From Lumbricus rubellus (taxonomy: Eukaryota; Annelida; Clitellata; Crassiclitellata; Lumbricidae): a stretch of 64,000 bases of DNA. Of the stretch, positions 56,871 through 64,000 are shown piece after piece. The notes under the pieces were generated by a model that worked only from the letters and a program-made list of their open reading frames with translations, did not search any database and was not told the DNA's origin. The position numbers were made by a program, and so were the translations under genes. The stretch covers positions 16,998,751-17,062,750 of the forward strand of contig OX243822.1 of the NCBI GenBank assembly GCA_945859605.1. The letters run 5' to 3'. How positions within the stretch are numbered: position 1 is the first letter of the stretch; the number at the start of each line of letters is the position of its first letter.

Positions 56871-57735
56871 AATTATTATTATTAGGCCTATAACTATTTT
56901 AAACAGAAACACGGTACGGTACCAGCGCAGCCGCACGTCACTGTGAAATTTTTATTTACTTAGCAAGATGGCAATCCAGTTGGTAAATGAGGAATCTGTC
57001 AGAATCATAATTTTGCTATTAAAGCAATGAAATTCAAATTTAAATAAATGAAAATGGCCAAGGTGTCAATAACTGTGTATTCAGACACCTCTCGAACAAG
57101 ATCCTGGGCCAATATGCACAAGAGGGTATAACTCATACTCTTTAGCTTAAATGTGGCCTGTGCGGGAGTTGTGGGTAATTTCCGTATGCATGGATTGCGA
57201 TTAGCGAATTACGATAGGTATAACGTTATTCGAACACGGAGGCAAGTATAAGCCTGCTACTCCGAAGCCGACTTTGCTGGACGGCGTGAACAATAGGCGG
57301 CCGTTGAGATTCCCCTGTGGACCGTCTATAGGTCTTGATCTGTTCACCCCACGCTTGCAACGACCGCATATAAATATCTTTCACGCATGCGCGCTCAACT
57401 CTAACCTATTGAATTGGGGGGAGCAAGCGTCATGCATCGTCGGGTGCAAGGAATGTGTAGATTAGTTATTCACTTCCAATTCTATCTTTATGCATTCGGC
57501 TACATTCCAACGGCTACGTCTGGATGAGTTACGTCTGGAGGAAGGTCTATCCTTAGCCTACGCTACTCCTACTAATATGCATTTCTACCCAGGAGATATC
57601 ATATAAGGCTATATGAGCAACGCTTAGTGAGAGCGCAAAAATTAAGAGTTAAGCTGAGAGTTAAGAGATTTGATGTGAATGAAAGGAGATCGGCTCAATG
57701 TCGATAGTTCTGGTTTAATTGTGAAAACCAATGGC

Positions 57736-57765
57736 CCCAAATCTCCGGATTTGAACCCGATAGAT
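57736..57765 (+). pseudogene. Mariner/Tc1 transposase relic
   Basis: Ten codons PKSPDLNPID followed by TGA. This matches the SPDLNPI(D/E) block of DDE/D transposases. No longer frame survives either side. Confidence 0.65.
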
Positions 57766-58258
57766 TGATAATAAATCGCGGAAAGCTATACTGGAGAAAT
57801 ATTGCAATCTGTAAGTAGACTGTAACCAAAACCAAGAGCGGTAGAAGAATTGATGGGCGCATTGGAATTGATGGGAAGATTTGCCTTTGGAACTCATCAA
57901 CAGGGCTAAAAAAAATTTGCACAGAGTCTGACAGAGACTCAAAAGAAGTTTTAGCACTGGTGATGGTCACATTGAACACAAGTTTTGAAGCACTACAGTT
58001 ATTTGAGTTGTGACTTTTTAAAAACTTTTTGTTGCGCTACGTTTTTGAATCGTGAAAAAAGGTGGGCGGCGTCATTAAAAGTGGTATATCTTTTGTTCTG
58101 CTTGAAATATTTTTTATGAAATCTGACCATCATGTGTAAATATGAATAATGTCTCTAAGCCTGTAAAACTTCATTTCGAAGTTCTTACTTCTGGCCAAGA
58201 TATTGACAAAAAACCTTAGTGGGGGTCTTTTTTGGCCCACCCTGTATACACCGAAATA

Positions 58259-59402
58259 ATAACTCATTGCATATATAATGAAACAGATGGTGGTTGAGAG
58301 CTGATAACAAACAGATCAACTATGGAAATTGAGTCACAGCGTCGTGCCACTAACTAGTGCAGTAAACTGCATAAGTAGCCTACGTTGATGCAGCTTTAAC
58401 ATACAAAAACCATTAAAGACTTCAATAATAGGTGCAGACCTGATAAAACAACATGAATTCTTATGAGGAGAATTACCATTCAGCAGTCATTACCAACCAA
58501 GTGCAAACAATTGGCGTCAGGCATTGGGCCACATTTTACAACCAGTAAAATCGTTGAACGCTGCAACGCTGCTGTGCGTATATAGGCTACAGAAGGTCAT
58601 TGGGTACATCCATGGGGGCCGTCCATAAAGTACGTCACGCTCCAGGGGGAAGGCTGTAAGAAAGTGTGACAGTTTGTGACAGGGCGAGGGGGTCAGGCCA
58701 TGTGTGAGTCACACATTTATTTTTTAAAATTAATTTTAAAATTAACTTCAATTTTTTTGGTAGAATTTAATAGCTTTAACAATAATTTTCGAAAATTTTG
58801 TGAAACATTTTAATTAGTTTTATGTCAAAATAGCATGAAATGCGCATCTCCAGAATGTGTTGTTCACGATTCCTCTCGCTGGAAATAAAAGAACCTGAGG
58901 GGTCAGTCAATAACCAAATTTTGAACTGCCTTCATGTGGCATTGGCATTGCGACCCGTTTATCATACCTCCGTGTTGAGAGCGTAAGATCACTAAACATG
59001 GTCGGTCACAGCACTTGAAGCAAGGATTTGGGTTTAAACTTCAATTTTGCAAAGAGGCAATGTTATAAATCTCGAGTTGCTGCTTGCTCAAGTGCTTGTG
59101 ATAATTAATTATTGGTGTTTCAAAATTCGTTTTCATGTCCGTCCATCTGCAACCGTTAGATAGCAGTAAAAGTAAAATGACGTCATGTCGACACAACATC
59201 TTAATACAATAATTAGCTGTGGTGCTATAAATATCGCCACACGGTGAAGTTCCACGCGTTCATGAACTCTGCAAGATAAACAAAAAGTAGGAAAACAGAA
59301 AAACAATAATAAGTGAAGATTCTACAACTGCGCTATTGTTAGTTTATTTGATTGTTACATAAATTTAGTGAGGCGAAGACTCAAGAGGGTTTCTGTTTGT
59401 AG
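58259..59402 (+). other. Non-coding, possibly LHPP intron
   Basis: No exon recognised. 58612-58640 has GGGGGCCGTCCATAAAGTAC, which looks like a repeat terminus. Confidence 0.5.
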
Positions 59403-59465
59403 GGTTTTCACAAAGAGACAGATGGATTGAAACTTGACTGTGGTACCTTTGCAAAAGCTCTAGAA
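59403..59465 (+). CDS. LHPP: LHPP exon, KETDG region
   Basis: Sixty-three nt between tttgtag and gtggga, phase 0 at both ends. Encodes GFHKETDGLKLDCGTFAKAL then E. Equivalent to the human YYKETSGLMLDVGPYMKALE. Confidence 0.9.
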
Positions 59466-60945
59466 GTGGGACCACTAGAATAATTAATAATAGTACAGAA
59501 TTTTATCTCGGTGTGTGCTGGAACGTAAAATGCGCTTGAAACAGTTATTTAGTGATGGTTAAACCGTAGTTTAGGCTGTTTAATTATTTGGCCAAAAAGT
59601 GAGGCTGTTAAATTATTTGCATGTGTATAAATGATATACAAGTAATTTCTGGATCGCCAGGTTCAATCCAGCTTCCATTTCAACTATAAATATGCCTTTA
59701 TCCAGCTTCCATTTCAGGTATAAAATGCCTTTATCCAGGTTCTACTTCTCAAGCGTTTTTCATCAATCCAGCTTCATTTTCAGCAGAATGACTACACTAA
59801 CCCTAAAACTAACCCTAACCGACCCTCACGACGCCTAACCTGAGCCCTAACCGACCCTCATGCGTAAAATCCCGCTTCTATTTCGTCACTAAATATTTGT
59901 CATCGAATGTAAGAAAGTGGTTGTCGGATAAAAAAAGTACCGTTTTTTCGTCAATCCAGCTTCCATCTTCTCGCGTTTTCGGTTTATATTGCTACTTCCG
60001 GTTGCGAATGTTCAGAAATTGGAATAGCGCGTTTTATGGCGCGTTATATTCATGATTTTAGGCGTTTATTAATTAAACAGCCTAAACTACGGGATATCGA
60101 TAATGAAAATAATTAAACAGCCTAAACTACGGTTTAACCTTAGTTTTTACAGTTTTGTAGTCACTTTATTGGTCACCAAAAGTTACACTATATCAGACAA
60201 TCGTAAGTTTACATCAACGAGAAAACTCAGAAGGAACCATGTGGAAATCAGTATGTTGAGTAGCCAAGATACATTGGAATGTACAGGTGGTGGCATCAAT
60301 GGTTATCTGCTTAAATAACAATGTATTACGCTAATTGACTGATCCAGCACAATTTTTCTGGGTATCAATTTTGATCCAATAGTGTCTTGGATGTGGGCGT
60401 CAAGTTTAATTCGGTCTTAAAGACGATGTTAACGGTCAAATCATGATTCCTCTGATTGAGCTGTGCATATGTACGTGGGCCTATTATTATTGTTGTTAAT
60501 TGTTGTCATTGTTGTTGTTATTAGGTATTTTGAATCGTTAGCACAATGCCCTGAGGCAGCAGCATTGAAACTATGAACTGTTTCTAGTACTTATATATCA
60601 CTGAAACATAGGATGAAATTTAGGACACTATTGAATGTGCATGTTTTGAGTCTGTTTATATTCTTTCATTTTTCCAGTTTGCCTGTGATGTTAAAGCTGA
60701 ATGCATCGGAAAACCATCCAAGGATTTCTTTCTCGTGCCACTTCAGAACATGGCAATCAAGCAAGAAAATGTGAGCTTCAAAACTTGCGATTTAATGCGT
60801 AAACGAATAATTCAGTTACCAATTGCATTTAATCGAGTTACTAGCTCTACTGTATTTCTCTAAGCTCTATTGTAGCTATGTGCTTCGAAATAAATGGGGA
60901 TGCAAGATTAGGTGATCAAGAAAAGTGTTTCCACTCAGCCAGAGT

Positions 60946-60987
<42 letters not shown>

Positions 60988-62049
60988 GATCTTATTGTAA
61001 CCCACCAATGGTGCAAAAACAAGACTTAGTATTGAAAATATGCATAAAAAGGAGGAGTGGACCTAATTATCCTGCTAACTAGGATTAAACTAAGTTTAAT
61101 TAGTAACCTGCAGGCATGCTAATAAATTATTATTTGACCTGTAGGTAATGCTTTGATGTATTCTCGTTTGAATTGGTCATTCTAAAAATGGTGATTCCTA
61201 ACGATATATATATATTTAGAAAGGTAAATATATATATATTTAGAAAGGTAACGTATTCATTTAAAGTTTCAGGCACCTTCATTAGTCAAGTCAAAATCAG
61301 CACAGACAACTCGTTATTTTTCTAGGTCGTGATGGTTGGGGATGACCTGTTGCTAGACATCAAAGGGGGTCAATCTGCTGGTCTTAGGAGCGTTCTCGTC
61401 AGGACAGGTAGATAGGCCTACAGGTAAGAGTCTCATTCTGATGATTAGTGGGCCATAAATAGATTTTCCAAGGTTTAAAAAGGATTCGACATAATTATCG
61501 ATCCTTTTCAGCATTTTATTAAAGTTCCAGGATCTATTGATGATGATGATGCTGATGATGATGTTATGACGACGATGATGATGATGAGAATAGTAGTAAT
61601 ACCTAAAATCTGATTATCCTTCAGTTGCAACATCACACTGATTTCTCAGGCTAATATAGAGATCACCAACAAAATCTGTAAATGTACGTTGGGGGGGGGG
61701 GGATTTTCTCAAGGTTATTCGCTGTGGTTATTGCTCAAATCTGCCCTGCTATGTTCATCGTATCAGCAACTTGTTGACTTATCGTACCATTGTACAAGTA
61801 ATGCCTTCTTAACAACTAGCCCAAGAGTTAGAGAGCTGCTGTTCTTTCTAAAGTAGGCTTTTTGTCTTTGTTTACAGGCCTGAAGATGAGAACCATCCGA
61901 CGATTAAACCAAATGGATGCGTTGATAACTTACTGGACCTCATGAGTATTTACCTGAAGCACAAGAAGCAGCGACCCCCCCCCCCAAGGGATGAGTTTTA
62001 CATCATGAGAACAGTGGCGGCGCCACAGCAGATGCGCCAGGGCAAATAA
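59403..62049 (+). CDS. LHPP: Phospholysine phosphohistidine inorganic pyrophosphate phosphatase, C-terminal half (4 exons), with in-frame stop
   Basis: HAD-superfamily phosphatase acting on phosphohistidine, phospholysine and imidodiphosphate. Exons: 59403-59465, 60678-60770, 61326-61423 and 61878-62049. Landmarks are GFHKETDGLKLDCGTFAKAL, then FACDVKAECIGKPSKDFF (HAD motif III Lys), then VVMVGDDLLLDIKGGQSAG (motif IV acidic pair), and PEDENHPTIKPNGCVDN. The order and spacing match human LHPP throughout. The N-terminal half, including the nucleophilic Asp motif, was not found in the window, so it may lie in exons I missed or be absent. Exon 3 contains TAG GCC between AGA and TAC. Removing these six bases restores RTGRYRPEDE, matching the human RTGKFRPSDE. 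As read, the protein would stop after RTGR. It could be a recently damaged gene, an allele or a sequence error. Confidence 0.88.
59557..60139. mobile_element. Inverted-terminal-repeat element in LHPP intron
   Basis: GGTTAAACCGTAGTTTAGGC plus TGTTTAATTATT at 59557 is mirrored by AATAATTAAACAGCCTAAAC plus TACGGTTTAACC ending at 60139. Flanks TTAGTGAT and TTAGTTTT are an imperfect 8-bp pair. Interior holds TCCAGCTTCCATTTC repeats and AACCCTAACC-like sequence. Confidence 0.75.
60678..60770 (+). CDS. LHPP: LHPP exon, GKPS motif
   Basis: Ninety-three nt between tttccag and gtgagc, phase 0. Encodes FACDVKAECIGKPSKDFF and LVPLQNMAIKQEN. It contains the conserved Lys of HAD motif III. Confidence 0.93.
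60948..60988. repeat. (AATC)n microsatellite
   Basis: About ten tetranucleotide units in the LHPP intron. Confidence 0.93.
61326..61423 (+). CDS. LHPP: LHPP exon, GDD motif, interrupted by TAG
   Basis: Follows acceptor tttctag and encodes VVMVGDDLLLDIKGGQSAG then LRSVLVRTGR, a TAG stop at 61413-61415, then A, Y and a split codon. The donor at 61423 (CAG then gtaaga) is strong and phase-compatible with the last exon. A second GT at 61408 would shift the frame of the last exon. Confidence 0.88.
61878..62049 (+). CDS. LHPP: LHPP terminal exon
   Basis: After gtttacag, encodes PEDENHPTIKPNGCVDNLLD then LMSIYLKHKKQ, and about 24 further residues from an 11-C run to TAA. The C run and the extra tail are not in the human protein, and length change in this homopolymer would alter the end. 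Confidence 0.85.
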
Positions 62050-62891
62050 CCTGACGTAAACAAGCCTTCACCCTGGTCATTACCCTGCCAGAATTTTGGC
62101 GTGCCGAGGATTTATTTGGAGCTTTAATCATCCCTGTATAGGACACTTCTGTGACTGCCCTGGTTGCAGAAAATGTCTGGTGCCGCCTCCATATGAGAAT
62201 CAACTTTTTGGGGGGTTGGATCTGCAGGAGGGTGGCCGATGGTGTGAAGAGGTGGAAGTATAAAGAAATTGCAATGGATGAGAGGGTGTGAAGCACTCGT
62301 TTGGGGCATGAAGAGGGACGAACATTCCTCAAGACGCTTGAAGGGTAAATTCACCATGAAGGGTAATTTGTGCATAAAGAGTGCTTTGTGTATAAACAAC
62401 TGGAGGGGTTCTCCAAGGGGTAGGGTGGCCAGGGTTTTAAGTGTTTTAGGAATCTGCCTGTGTTCCAACTGGTCACCATGCATGGAACCCTGTAAACACA
62501 TGCGTTCCAATAAAACTCTTCTTCCGCGTTCCCACTGCTCTTCCATTCAGTGTTTCCACTGCTCACTCAAACCACTTAAACCACTGAGGGTCAAGTTTAC
62601 TTTATCAAAAGTTCAGCCAAGCTCTGCTTAACTTTCAATCAAAGCTCAGATCGTTCAGTTGCCAAGTTACTGAAAGTATTAACTGAAAATCTCTAAAGTG
62701 CATGGGACCCCTTGAGGTCCTTTTTTTATCACAGCTTTGCATATCAGTTAATGCCATCAAAATAGTGGTGCTGTATAAATATGTTTAATCCGGAAGGCCC
62801 TGGCAAATCCAGCCCTGCATGCACTCAGCCTCAAGCTGACTGTTGAATGCAGAATCTCGGTAACTGCGCTTCAGCGTTTGTGTGGGTTTTT

Positions 62892-63026
62892 AGGCATTCA
62901 GTATACCGGCAAGTATATTTAGGAATTAAGTATGACGGCATGTATATTTAGGAATTCAGTATGCCGGCAAGTATATTTAGGAATTCAGTATGCCAGCATG
63001 TATATTTAGGATTTAAGTATACCGGT
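62892..63026. repeat. 29-bp tandem repeat, about 4.5 copies
   Basis: Unit AGGAATTCAGTATGCCGGCA plus AGTATATTT, with variants. Confidence 0.9.
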
Positions 63027-63544
63027 GACTACGGTGAGTATTATTTGGAATTAAGCATTTCCGGTGCTTTTGAACACTAGGCCTACATTATTTATAGCTG
63101 AATTTTTTTTACTCATTTAGTAATTTAATTCTGACTCGTTTGGCTCTTTAGCCATAGTTAAACTTGTTGATGCGGAGACATAATGTATGCAATAAATGAA
63201 TTGGCTTAACGTGTGATGTTATTATTTAAAGGAGTGTTTATGAAACTTTATGTGTATCCCCACAAAGTAAATCACTTGGCTCACAATCACATGGCTAAAT
63301 AAGACCGTCCGACTTTGTAAGGATCACAGTAGGGCGATCTCTAGGCACCAGGGAACCCATTCTTTATATAGGTTAGGCCTATAATAGGATCCAGAAGTTT
63401 ACCAAAAAGAAGAAACCCAGCAACTTTGATCAGTCTCCATGCAGACCGCTGCCCACAGCACATTCCGCAGTTAGTCTGCGTGTAAATGTGTAACGGAATT
63501 CATATAGCGATGGTAATGGCTCGACCCTGCTCATTTTTAATGAG

Positions 63545-63765
63545 CAAATAATTGACCGGGTGAGATCCTTCACCACCGCTGCCCGTTTGAATGGGCGCCA
63601 CGCCATTTAGGTCCCCGTGTACGGACCGTGCTAGCCCGAGATTTTCACATCTCTCAGATAGCCACCTTCGGGAAGCGAACCGTGGTCCACACACTCTTCC
63701 ACAAGAGACGTGTGAGACAAGACCAACGTTCTTACCCGTGTAGCTAACCGAGCTAGTACCCTTGA
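63545..63765 (-). mobile_element. tRNA-derived SINE, family B
   Basis: On the minus strand TAGCTCGGTTAGCTACACGG resembles an A box and GGTTCGCTTCC a B box at tRNA-like order. Body contains CCGAAGGTGGCTAT and ACGGGGACCTAAATGGCG, shared with 48817 and 21410. Confidence 0.78.
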
Positions 63766-64000
63766 AGAAACCAGACTAATTAATAGTCTAACAACTCTAG
63801 TGCCAAGCACTAAGGGCTCACACCTCACATCGGTTTCTAACCTTAATATATTTTTACAGGGTGAAAATGTCATCCCCAAAGTCCTCATAAATCACTAATG
63901 GATTATTCTGCAATTTTGCTTATCAATAAAGGAATATAATCTGCGTCAAATAGCGTAAACGGCATCAAAATCAGTTTACTAACTCGCAAATTATGGCGAA

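Larger units (their letters stand above)
56089..58244. mobile_element. Decayed Tc1/mariner-like element with ~220-bp inverted arms
   Basis: Left end CAAGGTGGGC and right end GCCCACCCTG sit next to TA dinucleotides. The arms (56089-56310 and about 58010-58244) are imperfect inverted repeats sharing AACAAAAGTTATACCACTTT-like and ATTCAAAAACG blocks. Between them 57736-57765 reads PKSPDLNPID, the signature around the third acidic residue of mariner/Tc1 transposases, then a stop. A retroposon (56355-56870) is inserted inside. Each arm also looks like the MITE at 38409, so two MITEs in opposite orientation are an alternative. Confidence 0.72.
62050..64000. other. Downstream of LHPP
   Basis: No gene recognised. 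Contains a 29-bp tandem at 62892-63026 and a family B SINE at 63545-63765. Open frames near 62003-62630 on both strands lack recognisable features. Confidence 0.55.

Noticed and set aside
59797..59870. Telomere-like AACCCTAACC repeats
   Set aside because: Only a few degenerate units inside an inverted-repeat element; not a telomere.
62003..62631. Overlapping 100-140-codon frames on both strands downstream of LHPP
   Set aside because: No recognisable domain or start context, and the strands contradict each other; part is LHPP 3' end.

Overview
This is a gene-poor, repeat-rich animal nuclear window. Introns follow the GT-AG rule, microsatellites and minisatellites are abundant, and there are tRNA-derived SINEs, LINE 3' ends and many short inverted-repeat transposons. 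The gene set (a posterior Hox gene of Abd-B type, INPP5A, LHPP, a secreted PNGase F-like protein and a small neuropeptide-like precursor) and its style suggest a marine invertebrate deuterostome, most likely an ambulacrarian (echinoderm or hemichordate). The species is not identified. No bacterial operon, CRISPR array, rRNA or genuine tRNA gene was seen. All gene models were assembled by eye from homology, reading frame and splice sites. Layout, left to right: 1899-28820 (+) holds the 3' two thirds of INPP5A, the type I inositol-polyphosphate 5-phosphatase; its 5' exons lie off the left edge. Eleven exons carry all three catalytic signatures. The gene appears to have two alternative C-termini: a read-through form with a long acidic tail and a CAAX box (stop at 23468), and a spliced form using an exon at 28636-28820 that ends in a class I PDZ-ligand-like sequence. 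28821-36388 is intergenic and contains several hAT-like MITEs. 36389-40598 (-) is a two-exon posterior Hox gene with a 30-bp minisatellite just upstream of its start codon. 45403-52079 (-) is an eight-exon gene for a secreted, roughly 700-residue PNGase F-family protein. 54788-55803 (-) is a two-exon gene for a 105-residue neuropeptide-like precursor. 56089-58244 is a decayed mariner-like inverted-repeat element with a transposase relic. 59403-62049 (+) holds the last four recognisable exons of LHPP, in which a 6-bp insertion of the TAGGCC type introduces an in-frame stop. Repeats make up much of the rest: two tRNA-derived SINE families, at least one LINE fragment with the same 3' tail as the main SINE, eight short elements with inverted termini and 8-bp target duplications (hAT-like), and tandem arrays with periods from 2 to 194 bp. 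The palindrome TAGGCCTA is strongly over-represented, mostly right of 35 kb, and two local comparisons suggest it arises by micro-insertion at TA. The genes have no obvious joint pathway. INPP5A and LHPP are both on human 10q26, so their proximity here may reflect old linkage.
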